A DNA stretch of 64,000 nucleotides, taken from Mansonella perstans. Lineage: Eukaryota > Nematoda > Chromadorea > Rhabditida > Onchocercidae. The stretch's first letter is position 1, and each line of letters opens with the position of its first letter. Below are positions 1-18,700 of this stretch, piece after piece. Position numbers and translations under genes: made by a program. The notes beneath the pieces were generated by a model. That model was given only the letters and a program-made list of their open reading frames with translations, did not search any database and was not told where the DNA came from. Location of the stretch: NCBI GenBank assembly GCA_037074765.1, contig JBAMDO010000149.1, positions 620,001-684,000 on the forward strand, written 5' to 3'.

Positions 1-326
1 TCTAACTGCTCCCATGTCATAGCTGCCGGTAATCGACGTAAAACAATCTGAAAAATCAGTGCTTAATACTGGGACGATTCAAAAGCAGAAGATCTCGATA
101 TCTTGATGATTATTCCTGAAATGCTTGATTGAATCACGGAAAAACTGCCCATTTTTATTCTGCTCTGGGAAATTTTCTAAGACTCTTGCATTTATTTATA
201 GAAATTTAATGGGGTTACTCAAATAATAACAGAATAACCGCATACTTTCAGCGGCATTTTCCGCCGAGTTTTCTCTTTTCCGGACGACGTCGCATCTGAA
301 GCCAACTTCGAAGAATCATTTTTCAT
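1..326 (-). CDS. smg-4: UPF3 / SMG-4 nonsense-mediated decay factor, 5' end (partial)
   Basis: Two exons on the minus strand: 326-246 (27 codons from ATG) and 47-1, which runs off the window. The donor is gtatgc and the acceptor tttttcag, joined in phase 0. Exon 1 encodes a short polar, Ser/Thr/Lys-rich leader ending RRKMPLK. Exon 2 continues IVLRRLPAAMTWEQL, which matches the start of the RNP-like domain of UPF3 (human form: KVVIRRLPP..LTKEQL). UPF3 links the exon-junction complex to UPF2/UPF1 and promotes decay of mRNAs with premature stops; it shuttles between nucleus and cytoplasm. Only about 42 residues are visible, so the call rests on this one diagnostic segment plus its correct position near the N terminus. 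The exons are too short to stand out as open frames. Confidence 0.75.
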
Positions 327-2367
327 ACTACAATAATAACCAACTCCCTTCAAAACTCTCAAGTTTCAAAATATTATACAACTGATCGAAATCGATTAAA
401 ACTGTATTCAACCAATCAACCACGAATCAGTAAAAAAACACGTAATGGGAATGATATGCAAGTTTAGTAGCTTTTTTAAATTCTTTAAAAATATGCAAAT
501 ATCGCACCATAGAAAATGAGCTTTAAAAAGAATTATTTCTTCCAGAAAAAAATTTCGTATTACAAACCCTGCCAACAAAGACTAAAGATGAAATGATAAA
601 AAAAATATATTTTCCGAATAATTTATAGATGAGAAAAAATGCACCTTACTAAGTTTTAAGTAATCTTATGGCTTCAAAAAGAAAGTTTGCCGTCCAACTA
701 CGGTAACCCTTCGGATAGTTAGAGGAAAAATCAGCAAAAGTAAAATAACGAAGGGATCGAGCCTGTAACACACACTAGAGATTTATGTAGCACACCTGTG
801 AGTACTAACTTTTAATAATGCTTGTCTTTTCTGCCTATTAAAAATGCAATTCTGAATTCCATAACTGTCAGGATTTGGTACATGGAAATCCATTACGGAA
901 AAACAATTACTGTATATCCTAGATTAGATGCTTGGGGAATCCCTCATGTTGGATATAGCATACAACAATTAAACCTGAATTAGAATCCTCACTGATACTG
1001 AAAATATATTTCAGAAAAACCGCATCATGACAGCAAAAACATTCACGGCTAGAGGCCTGAAAGTTATCTCCAGAAAACGCAAAAACATTAACCATACGAA
1101 ATTTTTATTAATTTCATTTATTTGTAGCGAATCAGAAAGAGTTAGTTTTAGATAAAACTGAATATGCAATGTATAAGTAGCATAAACTTATAGGAAATGA
1201 TTGGATACAACAAATCGAATATCACAGTTAATGTTTCAAATATAAATTAATTTTCTCGGAGGTGATTTATAAATAAGCCCAAAGATACCATTCACGTTGA
1301 AATGAATCTCACAGTTAAAAATAATTTTAGCTCTCTTTATGTATGCATTCTAATTTAATTTGTTGCGAACAACTATTATTGGAATCTAACCGCAGTGAAA
1401 ATAACTTTTCACAACTTGAACCATGATAAATTTTCAAATTAAGGAAAAAATATAAATATGAAACAAATCATAAAGGAAGAAAGACCAGTGCAAAAGAGAT
1501 GAAGAATTATGTGGAGTGTCGATGAATAAATGAAGATGTAATGATAAACTTGAAAAGATGTTCAAATGTTGTAACTTGAAAAGATGTTCAAATGTTATAC
1601 TTTTTTAGTCCAGAATTTCGAGTTCGTAAAACATTTTTTGGAAATTATGTAGCGGTTTGCAATTTAAATGAAAACAAAACAAATTAATGCAATGACAATA
1701 TCCCAGAAGTTTAATAATTTAATGCCATGCGGCTGTTTGAAAACAAAGTGAAGGTTTAAACCATATGAGGCAAAATTAAGAAAGAATTTCCATCACGCTG
1801 TAACATTAATCGCGAAGGTAATCGGTGATAACAAGAAAAGCGCCACGACAAAGCATAAACGAATTTAGAAGTAAAAAACTTTAAACCTTAAAAATGATAG
1901 GATTTTAGTTCACTGAGCTGCAAAGCGATCATGCATACGCCAAGATAACAGTTTCAACTCTAACGCCATGTGGCAAAGCAAAAATAAACAAATTTCTTGA
2001 AATATAAAAAAGTACAGGATAAATGATGCACTTCCCTTTCTAAATGAGAGTTATAGCATACTAAAATACTTCCTGTAATGTAAGTTTCTCTTTTCATTTT
2101 TTTATTTCCAAGAACCAAGGCCTTTAGCTCTGCAAATAACGGCAAAATTACTTCTACATTTGTCTAAACAAAGTTCTTCAAATTCCTCAACGTAAAATGC
2201 GGATCGTATGAAAACACTTTGTGAGAAATAGTGCATTAATGCCTTCGTAAAAAAGATAAATATAAGTGGAACAATTGATACGGTAATAACCTGAAAAACT
2301 AACAAAACTGAATCTAAACAAAGAAATGGCACTTTGTAGATGAATGAGTGTTCAAACTGCACTACCA
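327..2367. other. intergenic, about 2.0 kb
   Basis: Separates the UPF3 start from the end of the cytidylyltransferase gene; both lie on the minus strand. It must contain the UPF3 promoter and the 3' UTR of the next gene. A roughly 26-bp direct duplication lies at about 1549-1600 (aacttgaaaagatgttc repeated once). Open frames at 1960-2374 on the minus strand have biased, hydrophobic AT-rich composition and no recognisable domain; they are taken as noncoding. Confidence 0.5.
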
Positions 2368-4707
<2,340 letters not shown>

Positions 4708-7700
4708 CTAAATCCTACACGGTTTCTATTCGTTGCTAAAAGCCACTATTATTATTCGATCTGGATTCAATCTGTTGCTTCTAATAAATCATTTTGTATA
4801 TTACGAATTCAATTTAATAAAAAAACATTAAGGAAAAAAAAACCATACGTCCATCATACAGTGTCTTCAAGTGAGATCTGAAAAATCTGCACAATTCAAA
4901 AAAATGTAAAAGATTCGCTTGACCTTCGCCCCCATAATTGCTTACTTCACAAAATATCCGTACCGGTAACTTGGCAAAAAAAATCTCCGACTAATACAGA
5001 ATGCGGATTTTCTGTACAAGACGCATGCTTATTGTTGCATCTTTATCGGAAAAAATGGAATTTAGATATTAGTGTTGAAGGACAGTGGAAGTTGTAAGTG
5101 ATATTTTAAAATAACAATCTCAGCAGATAATTCTAAGAAAAATTGCAAGAAAAAGCTGAAATTGAAATTGCAAGAAAAAGTTGAAATTGCAACACAAATC
5201 TGGATGGATCGATACCGTACGAATAGGAATCTTTCCGCATATCCCTTCTCAGCAATTTTGTAGTCACATCAATATGAGTCGATTACTGACCGAGAGGGAA
5301 CTACAAAAACTGACCGAATGACCTCACCTCCTCATATTGACAATCGAATATTCTGGATACGCATAGTGAGTAATCATATGAGAGGAAAGGTCACTGCAGA
5401 TTTCCATACCACTGTCGATTGCACTGTTTCACAATATTGGCTTCATTTTCGACAATGTGAAAACCGATATGAACGCTTTAGGATCAATGCTATCAAAATG
5501 CAAAAAGTTATATGAAGGTTCTTGTGATGGATCAGAATTAGTTTCTTGAAAAGAGTGAAGTGTTCAGGAACTGTTGCACACAACCTACCGAACCATTCCC
5601 ACGAATCTTTTGCATAATGAAGAACATACGCGATCTTAGAAATTCAATCAATGACAATGCAGTTCAAATCATTTTAATTTGATTTCGTTCGTCACCTTGA
5701 TAAATAAACTTCATAGAGTCATTGCCATTCATTATTGAATTTAATTTTAATAGATGAGCAAACAATTACCGTTGGCAGTGGTAAAAAAAAAAATGATCAC
5801 TGCACATATTAAAAACATTTTAATCAAATCTATCTGGGCACATTTTTTTCATGTCCTACGAAATGGGCAATTCGGAATTTTCCCCAATTTCATTCATTAT
5901 TTAATTTGTAAAAAAAAAAAAAAACACGTAATATTGATTTCATGTAAAGAAAAGGACGATACTTATCTATCAGAGAAAAGATTCTAAGTAGTCATCAGCT
6001 TTTACATTTATGAAAGCTTATGTTTTTATGCTTATGCTTGTACGCTTATGTTTTTACACTTATGAAAGCTATTAAATTGAATTCAAGGAAACAAAAAAGA
6101 AAACAAATACCGTAAGAATATATCAACAAAACTTTTTGACCAAATGTTTTATTGCATGAGTCACTTTTCTTAAAATTAAAACTTTGAAAACTGGAATTTT
6201 TTTAAAATAAGTATGAAGCATGATTTAAAGATTTTTTTGAAATGTTTGAGGGAAAGCGAAACAAAAAAAAAAAAAAAAAAACTGTCTTTGTCTGAGATAT
6301 TTGCATATACAAATCACAATACCCCATTAGCATGATTTAGAATAACTAAACTTTGGTGATCAACATAAAATATGTTGAATAGAAGCAGCACACAAAACTG
6401 TAAAAAATATAAATCAAACAGAAATGAAAGCATATGAACAAATGATGACAATACTCTTTCATAATATTGTGTGCTGCATTGGCTATGTCAGATAATAAAA
6501 ACTAAAGCCTTACGGAAGTACCATTTTCGTAGTAAAAATATTATTTTACGGAGGTTAAATCTCAGAAAGGCTATATGTGTAATACTTTATATGGCAAAAA
6601 ATGTGGATATTAAACTCAATTTTAACTATGCACTTCAAAAATATTTTTAAATTCCGAGTAACTTGAAAATTTTTCAGCAAAAAAAATCTAAAACACGATT
6701 AAATCTTTAAAGTCCAAGATCTGAGAAAGGACATAAATGTTCGATGACTGTATAAAAAGAATAAATCAATATTTTTTGATTTTGACAAAACATAATATAT
6801 CGTCTAATCGGTAATAAGTTGGCTTATAATATTCGAAAAAATATACTGGATTTCTCCTTCGAGAAAATTCTCGCTTCATTTTATCAATTAATCATATATG
6901 TAATTGTTACACTTGAAGAGTACCGTCTTACAGATTTGTTAACATTCTAAAACATTTTGAAAAACATTTCTATCACTACCCGATGTGAGATATTTCGTGC
7001 ACACCAGATTGTTTTTTCCTGAAATGAAAATCCTTTAGTAATTTAAAGAAATAACTGAAAGCGGTCAAAATGAAGAAAAATTAAACAACTATTAAAAAAT
7101 AAGCTACAGATCATCGTTAACTATTCGATGAACAACATATCAGACTCACTGAGGAAGTTCAGATAGTCTAAATATGACGGGCTTTCAAACTCTCAATCTG
7201 CTACTACGTTTACTTGTGAAAGTATTAGCATAACAGGATATTACCAGGTAGATCCACTATGGAACATGTGAAGTAGACGAATATTTGCTCCTTTTTCCAT
7301 CCTTTATATTCCTGCTGACAGCAACAACATGTAAAATAACATCAGGAAGGTTATCTCAGAGTGAAACATTTTAAAATCATTTTTTTTTCTCTCATTTGCC
7401 TTTTGAGCTTATCCTAATTTTTTAGTGAGATCGCGAATCAGCAAACTGATATTGCCTATGTAATGAATGATGCTCATTACGTTTGATTTCATTCATTTTA
7501 AAGCCAGATGCGTGGTATCTACAATTTGCAGTATTCAGTAGACATTGAAGTTAGCTTGCAAAAATATTGAAAATTACTGCGTGGAAAATTAAAATACTTA
7601 AAAAGATTACGATCAAGTCACCTAATCATTGCTTTTCCCAAAGCATACTACAAATCTAACTAGGATTTTCCTCCAAACAGTGCTTATATTGTTTCTTGAT

Positions 7701-9670
7701 ATTGGTCACATATATTGATATATATTTTCTTGATATATATTGTTTCTTGATATTATAAATTGTCGAAAAAAACCGAAATATTTGCATCATAAAATTATTT
7801 GGTCTAAATCAAACAGTTTTCTATGTGCGATTATTCCTCGAATAACAAGTGTAACATCATGAGTCAGCTATCTAATCTTCAAATCGTCTAAAAATGTTTT
7901 TTTCTCTGATTTCCGTACATCCGACAACCAATTTATAAACACTTATCTTGTGTACAAATCTTGGATACAACCATGAAAAGGTTGTACATCTGACAGTTTT
8001 ACATGTAAATTTCTCCTGCAGCTGTAAGAATGCTATCAATTTTTAGAGATCCGATACGTCTGATTGTTGAAAAAAATATCTTTACACATTTGCCATATAA
8101 ACGATAACAAATATTCAGTTTTAACAGCACGTCCTTCGCATTTCTCCTTAATCCTACTTTTCAAATCGCTATATTAATACGTACATATTTCGCACATTGT
8201 TCTATTTTATTGGTATCTGGGCATTAATAAAAACTACAACCAGCTGTACATTCCAAGTCCGATTCGCGAGACCGTCGAAAAGTACATAAGCCACCTCTTC
8301 CAAAAATTATTCTTCCTGAACTAACAAAATTCTTTCACAAGACATTACCTCTCCCGTCCCGTAATTACATAACTTTCAAAACTTTCAGAAGTCAGCGAAT
8401 TGATGACCAACGCCACCATTCGCAGCAACTCTACAATTCCAGAAAAAACTGACCAAATCTCGATTAACAATGACTTTTTAATTCCAGTGATAAACATACC
8501 CGCCATCCCTTTCTGTCAGATTGAAGACACTTTACCCGAGTTCAAAGCACTTATTTAGGGTACTTAATAGATTGCATAGCATTTTAATAAGTTTGGGAGT
8601 ACACCGAATTTCGGCATAAATGGACATTCCTTATTCTTATGTTCCCTTGCATCGAGAAAACGTTGTGACGGCCGCTGAAAAATTTGCAACAAACTGAGGT
8701 TCAGCTCCTCATGGATAAGTATGCCGGAACATTAAGTCTATTTGACTTCCTGCTTGATTTTCCATCTATCTTGAAAAAGAAAAAACAATCCCATGAAATT
8801 AAATGTTTATTAATGGTAAACTGTAGTATTTGGTACGTGAATTAATGTGACGGAAAGGAATACAATGAGATAATATAATGTTTAACCACATGCTGGAAAT
8901 TAAAGTAAAGCACCATAACCTACAATAAATGCTTCATGACACCATAAATATAACTTGTTGTACAAGACATCCCAACTGCATATACTAGCTGATATTATTA
9001 TACGCGATAAAAGTGCTTGCTTTTATCGTTCGGTAAATTGAAACATCTTTAAAAAAGAATGCTGAACGACTTTTATCTTTCTTGAAATATGATCGAAAAT
9101 GATTTTTCCTTTTCGGTGATTTCATGGCCATGTAGAACAAAAGTTTCCAATGCATTTGTTCTGATATACATGCAGTATTGCTACCAATACTACCGAATGC
9201 ATCAAAAACCAATCCGTAATTTTTCCACTTTATCGTACCCTAAGCAACTGAATATAACCTTCAACACTGTTTTGACTATTCTATGTCAAAAATAAAGCAA
9301 TTAATTGATCATCATAAGAAAAAAAAAAATAAAAAAATAAACTTCAATTTCCCTTATTCCCACTAGAAGATGAAAAATTTTAAAAATAAGGTTGCTTAAT
9401 GATACCAACAGCAGTTCAGCAACAAAGCTAAATTATTCCATAACTTCTATTACTAGCTAAATTTAAAAAAGATCCTCAATTCTCTCCTACCATTTCCAAT
9501 TTCTATAAACTCATAACTAAATAGTTCGATAAATAAAATGGGCTTAAGATTAAACGGAAATTTTGGAAAAAAACAATCGTAGTGATAATATTTGGCGCTT
9601 AAAAAACCATTGCATGAAATGTTACATATGAAAAAGAACTGAAATTCTGCAATTTGCGATTGCTAGCAAA
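4708..9670. other. intergenic, about 5 kb
   Basis: No exon chain or recognisable protein on either strand. It holds the upstream region of the cytidylyltransferase and the 3' flank of the Rho gene. Simple sequence is common: poly-A of about 20 near 6265, a poly-A run near 5912, imperfect repeats of gcttatgttttta at 6008-6065, an A/T repeat of ttgatatatat type at 7690-7760, and two copies of gcaagaaaaa..tgaaattg at 5145-5190. A slightly C-rich stretch at 8220-8560 is the only compositional change. Open frames here are short and lack supporting splice structure. Confidence 0.5.
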
Positions 9671-11522
<1,852 letters not shown>

Positions 11523-14500
11523 ACGCGCAATGCCAGTAAGAGACTAGGTAGTACACTTCTAATAAATTCTACAAATTTTTTTCTAACACTTGGTTTCAAA
11601 CATAAAAATAGTGAACAACTGCAGATATCGCAACAGTAGCACAGAAACCGTTAATCCCTCATTCCTTCCGTTTCTTAAATTGATGAATGGGATCTCTTTC
11701 CTTCCAGATAAACACCAGCCTTTCTTTTTTAGTATTGCTATTTCTCAACTAAAAAAGAAGAAAATATTCAAACGCATGTTAGTTTTTAGGAAGGCAGCAT
11801 GTTGCTATTTAATACCCGTCGTTAGCCAACCAATACCAGTGCAGCGTAGCCTATGACATTTTTCACCAGCCCCTGTCCTCTCTTACATATTACACCCTTA
11901 TCTTCGACTACACACAAACATCACGATTTTGCAACTATAAACAAAATGCACTGAAATTAGGCAAAGAATCTTGTCCCTCAAATCAATTAGATTATCTTTT
12001 TTTGTTGGTGTTCATGTGTATGTGCCGGTGTATTCATGTGAAGAATTATGAAGAGCATCGATTAAAAACTGAATTCGCAATGAAAATCGCTAATTGTGCT
12101 GTATACTTCTAGTAATGGAAACAAAAACTATGATACACAGAAAGTGGAGATGGCCATCATTCGAATGAAAGTCATCTTAGATCCAGCAAAAAAATGTCAC
12201 AATAACATGACTTAGGAGTAATGGAACGACGATTTGCCTGACACGACTTCTCATAATTTCGCTTTAACTGAGAAACAAACAAAAATAAAGAGAAAGATTC
12301 TTGGCAAAAAGGAAATTTCGTTGAGAAGAATTATTGCCGCAGTAAATTGGTCCCTAATAGAGATTTACGTCATTTGGGAAAAAAAATGATACAGAAATGA
12401 TTGAAAGTATGACCAGAACATTTAGCTCCGGCAAGAAAACAATAACGTTTGTGAGAGAATTTAATTTGCTAACTGATGCTAGTGATAATTTGAACACGAT
12501 TTCAATACTGGTTTCGAAGATATCTATTATTTAGTTTTTTTGACAACTCCAAAGCATTCATCCATTTCTATTTTTCACTCGATTAGCAGTAGATAAGCGC
12601 ACTTGAATTGTCGAAGGCTAAAGCGACATGCATTAAAAAACTACTGGAAGCTCTCTAAGGGTGAAAAATTATTTATGAGTTGGCGCTGATCTTTGGGATT
12701 TCTATTGCTGTATGATGACGTCTTTAAAGAAACCAACATTGTTTTGCTAACGAATTTCGTCTATGTCAGGTGGAAAAAATCGGTGCACATTTAAAAGCAT
12801 CTCAATTTTATCAATGGAAATCTCTTCATCCAGCGTTCCTCCATTCATTTTTCTAGTGAACGGAATGAAGTAATGAAATATTAAATTTGTAAGTACTAAG
12901 AATGCAGTGTTGAAATGGCAAGAGAAGAATATGGCCATAGCTATAGAAGTTTTGCAGCGTAAATGGTGACATCTATTTGGACATTAGACGTATGAATTAA
13001 ATCGGTCGACGTGAATTTCTGAGATGCAAACAAGAGATCGGATTGAAAACAGCACTGATTTTAGCGAAGATCACTATTTGGACCAAATGAATCTAATATT
13101 TTACTGCAAAATATTGCCAAAAAGTTCCTCCATGAAAATTTAACAATATGGGTGAAACCGAGAAGAGGAGAGACAGACGACAATGTTGGTAAATTCGGAC
13201 ACAATGAAGACTGTTTGGTTTAGAATAAACTGAACTAAGCATTTGCTTTTACTTTATGAAAATGCTCTAAACAAAGCTTGGACATGACATCACGAAGACA
13301 ACAACGATATTCCAGAGTCTGAAAGTTCTCAAACGATAGTCGATTGTATGGACATTGCTCTCTTTGGCCTTGATGATGCCATTCTGTCCTCTAATTATAT
13401 TATGAAGGTGGGAAAGAAGTCTGAGTCAAACAGCACACTACTATCCGTTGAAAGCTGCGTCGTGTGGAAATCCAAGGGAATATTCGTGTTTGAAGTCAGC
13501 TCAGAATTTGTGGCCACAACTGCTGCAGCGAGTGGCTCAATACTGCAGTGAGTAGCTGATTTTGAAAATAACTATTTCATCGAATATATCTGATTCAATT
13601 TCAACAGCAAAAAGTCAATCCCAATCCTGTACAGTTTCTTTTGCAAAGAATCCGTTCAGTTTCTACTACGAAGAGTGGTATAAAAGATCAGACGCTTCTC
13701 ACAGAAAACAAATTGTGCACCTTAAAACAAAGTCGTTACTTGTTTCGAAACGCTTTCAACAGCTAAATTTTATTGCTTCTGTTGTTAAGGAATGACAGCT
13801 GAGAAACTTTTCTGCATTAAAAGTTTTTATGGTATGGATGGGAATAAAAATATTAATGAATTGACCAATAAAAAATATTAATGAATTGAGAATCCAAGCA
13901 TGTGAATGGTAAAGGTATTGAATTAAATTGTAAATGCATTCAAGTTTAGCTTATAGTCTCCATAAAGTTAAGCCCAAGCTCTATTGCATTGATGATTCGC
14001 TTTGAGGACTGAAGATAGCAGTAATATGGATAGTGTGGGAGAACTGATTCATTGTTATATTGCTGACCGAGAAGCGATTACATGTAATACGGTACCTTCG
14101 ACATACATCACCCTTCTCAATTTTGTTCAGAAGTTCTACGCGAATACTAACATTTTTTTTTGGAAAAGGATTGTACATATAACATTTAAATAAAAAAACG
14201 ACGCTCTACTTTGAAGTTCAGTAGATATCAAATAGAGAGTTATGAGGTGGTGTAGTACTGTGCCAGACATTTATAAATAATTTTCCAGAATAAGATAATT
14301 ATCATGCGTCTGAAATCAGGAAGAAAAGACAATATCCAATTTGGGGGAGATGGAAGAGAAGAATATTACGAAACTAGAGTAAAAAAAAAAAGTGACTGCA
14401 TAATTAACATCACGACCATTCCCTAGAGCTTAGACTTAGCTTTATGGAAGCTACAAGGTAAACTTAAATGTACATATAATTTAATTAAGCGATAACTCAA

Positions 14501-15792
14501 TTTAATTGACATTTAAAATTTAATTCAATGATCGTACCAAAAAGAAAAAAAAATAAGCAAATATCAGGCTACTCTTTGAGATTCTTATCTTCTAGTCTGC
14601 TCGCTCCATTTCTAATTCCTATTATTAAGTCAATAATTTGACTATTTTACAAAATAATGCTATTCCCTCAAATTCACTAATATCCTTGCAAGCAACTTAA
14701 CTGCAACGCTCAAATACCGCAAATCCCGAAAGAAATCCCAACATAAGCGCCCATTCCCTGCTAACACACAACGCCCAACGACTACACTCCCACATCTTGT
14801 TTAATCATTATCCAACTCAACACACGCTCCGCGCTCAGCTCATTATGTGCAAGTCGTGATGTGCAATAATGATGTCTCACATTTTCTGCTACGAGATATG
14901 AATCTACTGAGAATTTTTGACGTATTACCTTTTCTACTACGGCATATGAATCTACTGAGAATTTTTGACGTATTACCTTTTCTACTACGGCATATGAATC
15001 TATTGAGAATTTTTGACGCACTTTGTACTTGATATATTCAGACTGCACTATGGTTCGCACTATAGCTATAGCTGAGAAAATCTTCCATAGTGCATTGTAA
15101 GAGTGTCAGAAAATACGATTAGCTTATTTTATTTGTTTGTTTTTACAGACATCTCCAATTAGTTAGATTTTTTTTTTCCTTTTTCTTCTTGCTAAAAATG
15201 ATACTGGGACTTTTCGACATGTCGTATTTCGGCTTCTAATGTTAGAATTTCCATTGGCAATAAGTTGATCGATAGCTCTGAAACAAATGTTTCATTTCAT
15301 TCATTTCTTTTTCAACTATCAAAAATTTTGATTTCATAAAATCAAATTATAGGAAGTTGGCATCATTGAAAATTTAAAAAGGAATTCAAGCTTTAACAAG
15401 AAATTATATTGAAAAGTTTCGCAAATCTTATTCTTTTTTTTCACTAAGATATTTCTTTTCATGCTGGTACAACACTCGCAATCATATCCGAAGGGAATTA
15501 ATTGATAATCCGTCATCATTAATGATTATTTCCATTGATTGATGGTTTTCTTTTCCCTTTAAATTTGCTATAACTTTTATTCATATCCCGCCGCACTCTG
15601 TCGTAAGCAACAAAATATCTATTTAGATGAGGTGAAATTGTATCAAAAAAAAATGTATAAAAACCAAATTGACAAATATGTTGAAGGGCATCGAACTCCA
15701 AATTTAATACAAAAATATCTATTATGGAATATTATCAAAGCAAGTGAGTATAATTAATAGATTTAAATTTGGAAGAAAAGAACGAAATCAGT
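11523..15792. other. intergenic, about 4.3 kb, with one minisatellite
   Basis: Lies between the Rho start and the end of the alpha-mannosidase gene. Apart from the 48-bp tandem repeat listed separately, no gene could be supported. Open frames at 13348-13551 and 13562-13795 (+) are somewhat GC-richer than their surroundings but show no known motif and no matching exon chain; they could be a decayed insertion. Poly-T/A runs occur near 15170 and 14390. Confidence 0.45.
14882..15020. repeat. 48-bp tandem repeat, 2.9 copies
   Basis: Three near-identical units start at 14882, 14930 and 14978. Each begins ttttctactacgg and runs through ctgagaatttttgacg; the third is truncated after gacgca. Units differ at only a few positions. 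Because 48 is divisible by three, the array stays open in frame on both strands: a 16-residue repeat (core NLLRIFDVLP on plus, RQKFSVDSY on minus). The open frames are a by-product of the period and are not called as genes. Confidence 0.9.
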
Positions 15793-18700
15793 TCAGCAGA
15801 ATCTGTTTCTGTTCCGAAAAATTTCCATATTAAAGTGAAAATAAATGAAATTTCCACCTTTTTCAAAAAGTATTGAAGAACTCGGATTCGCTCTGTACGG
15901 ATTATTCTGTGCAAACTTTTTAGAAGTTTTCTTTTTCATCGTTGAAAGATTGAGTTCTTCTACTGAGACAATATCGAATGCGGTAAATAAGCCCTGTGAT
16001 GATAGAAGGTTCACTGTTATTCAACAGTTGATGTAAAGTGGGAAAATAAAGGCGAAGCATAATGACGGAAGGTCCGGGATGATTGAAATGAAAAGTGTGA
16101 TGGTTGGTGACAGAACTGATAAGGCCCGTTTTTTCGTGCTCGATGTGCAGTCATGCGATCCTTTAAAGCGGGGCTGCATGGGAATACGGGCAATTCGTTT
16201 ATTATAAAGGGCATTAAAATTTCATGAATCATTCATATCTGTAGACAGAAATAATACATTTCCATTTTTATTTTTTAACGCATAGCAAAAATAAAAATGC
16301 TTACATTCAAGTTGACTTCGATGGGTTGCGCTAAATTTTTATCGTCATCACCTTGGAAAATATGCTCAAGACGAATGATAATACGTTTTGGAGCCAACAT
16401 TTCCATGCTTAGAATATTGATAGCCAATGGAAGCGATCGATTCAAAGCAGAATACTAGAAAAAATGGCTATTTTGGTCTGGAATATTGGTTTTTAAGACT
16501 TCACTGCAAATAAATCAGATTTGTTTCTTTAATTTCTGTATTTGCTGAAGGAAAAGATGCAATAACATGATTTACATCTTGACTTAGTGCTTGTTATTCA
16601 TCAAATAACCTCAGTAATAAATGTTCGACCATAATCCCACGGTGTTATTTTGCGCTCCGCAAATGTAATTAATGGCGAATTATATAGTTCCAAGGCAAGA
16701 GGCCTGTGAAGTTTTGCCGAATTTTTAGGACTTTCCATTATGATCCAGTGCCGTCCTCGAACAACTAGCCCTTGTCCGATATCACCTAACTCATCCAGCG
16801 CTTCACCAACGCCAAAGTTGTCATCGTAAAATAGTCTACGATGGAGCTAGAAACAAATTTTCAGATCACTCCTATATTTTACTGCTGAAAATTTTTGTAC
16901 TTGCGAACAGAAATATATACAATACAGATTTGTAAAAGTATAATCTATATGTAGTACCATTATTTCAATTTGTCCATCATTTAGGCTGGTACCACCATGA
17001 GAGCGATCCGTAAGTACGGTTAACTGATTTAGCGAGTCTCGAATATAAATACGATTACTTATGGGATAGTAGTTTCCTGCTATCGGTTCCGTATTGGTGT
17101 AGGAGAATGATGGATAACGGTTTCTGCTAAAAGTAACTTTCAGAGAGAATTAATATCCATGAATACAGGACAAATTATGAAACGATAATGGGATAAATTG
17201 GAATACTCCGCTAGAACACACCAGTAGGAAAACGCATGCATTCCTCCTTTTGACAAAATAAAAAAAAGTAAAAATACTAACTGTAAGGATGCAACTTAGC
17301 AAAAATGAACCCGTTATTGTACTTACGTTCTTTTCATCATTTGCCGTCCGTTTGAATCGGTATAAAATACCTCCGCCGAATTTATATCTGTTGTATATCG
17401 TGTAATAATCTCCTTTGTTACTGGATTACTAAACCAGAAAAACAATAAGCGGATAAATCGAGAATTTGCAAAGAAAATGCAAAAATTCAAATCAGACTTG
17501 ATCTGCTTGCTTTCATTAAAAACATTATCTTAAAACGTTATCGTTACATTATCTTTTTCTACACGTGTTCAGAAAATGCATACTTTATCTCTTTTGGTAT
17601 CGGCCCAATAGTCCATTCGAATTCCACTAAATTCTTATTGCGATACAAGCGAATCACTTGGCTGATCCATGGAGCAATAATCTGTCTTGTCTCATTTATT
17701 AATGAACCCTGCAAATTAAACAAACTACTTATTTCCCATCATTTATTGGTTTCTAGTCTTTTTAGATTTAAATTCCCACAGAGATAACAAAATAAAATAT
17801 ATATTATAGAACCCGCCTCAATATACTGCACTGTTGTGATATTTGATATCTGCTCTGCCTGGGTACCATTTGGTCGGAAAATATAAGCCCCGGATGATTG
17901 ATTCGTATAGTTTGAGAAACCCATTCCTTTGTAAACAAGAAATTCCTGCTTGAATGCAACGGTTTTCCCAGTTTTTCGGTTTTTCAACGACATCAACTGT
18001 CCAGTGTTATCGAATGTGAGCTCAATGTACTGTAAATTTATATTTAGGATATGAGCATAATTCATAATTGCAAATTTAATTTAAATAATGTTTAAATTTA
18101 TGCAGGAAAATTGCTAAAATCTTTATTTGAAAAGATCACGAAATTTCAGCTTTTATTTCTTATATTGCCAGAGAATGTAAAAAAATAATTCGTGGTCAAT
18201 CGATTTTAGATTTGCTTAGTGCAAGCTATCCAGTGATTAATTAATTATGTAGAATTTGGCACATCTGAAAGCATTGCCTCGTTCCTCATTACGGTTTTAT
18301 CGGCTTTCCCATATTCTTTTTTGTTTACTTTTTGTACTGAGCGATGTTTCGCATATTCGATCTTTTTTATGGCCCTAAAATTTATAATTTCGCTACTGCA
18401 GAATGTTTTATTTGTTTGCTTTTGTATGAAATATTTAATTTTTTAATGTTAGAAGCTGTCTAATTTCCAGTTCTAAAATAAATATAGTAGAAACGAAATG
18501 TACGTCTGATTAGATAGAAAAAACGTTGTGAAACCAAGCGCAGGTACGTTTGCTGGAATAAGTAATTCATAAGGAGCACTTAATGATTTCCTGAGCTGTG
18601 CACCATTGTAGAAAGCTTTATTGATCTGGAAACTGATCGGAGTATATCTTTTTACTAATTGTATTTCGAAAATTCAAGCTTTTTTTTTCAACTATTTCCT

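Noticed and set aside
13348..13795. Two consecutive plus-strand open frames suggesting a decayed transposon gene
   Set aside because: No transposase motif, terminal repeats or target duplication could be found.
18029..18068. Extending alpha-mannosidase exon 15 upstream (reads ILNINLQ before YIELTF)
   Set aside because: Looks similar to the family but has no acceptor upstream before a stop; ttacag at 18030 is a normal acceptor.
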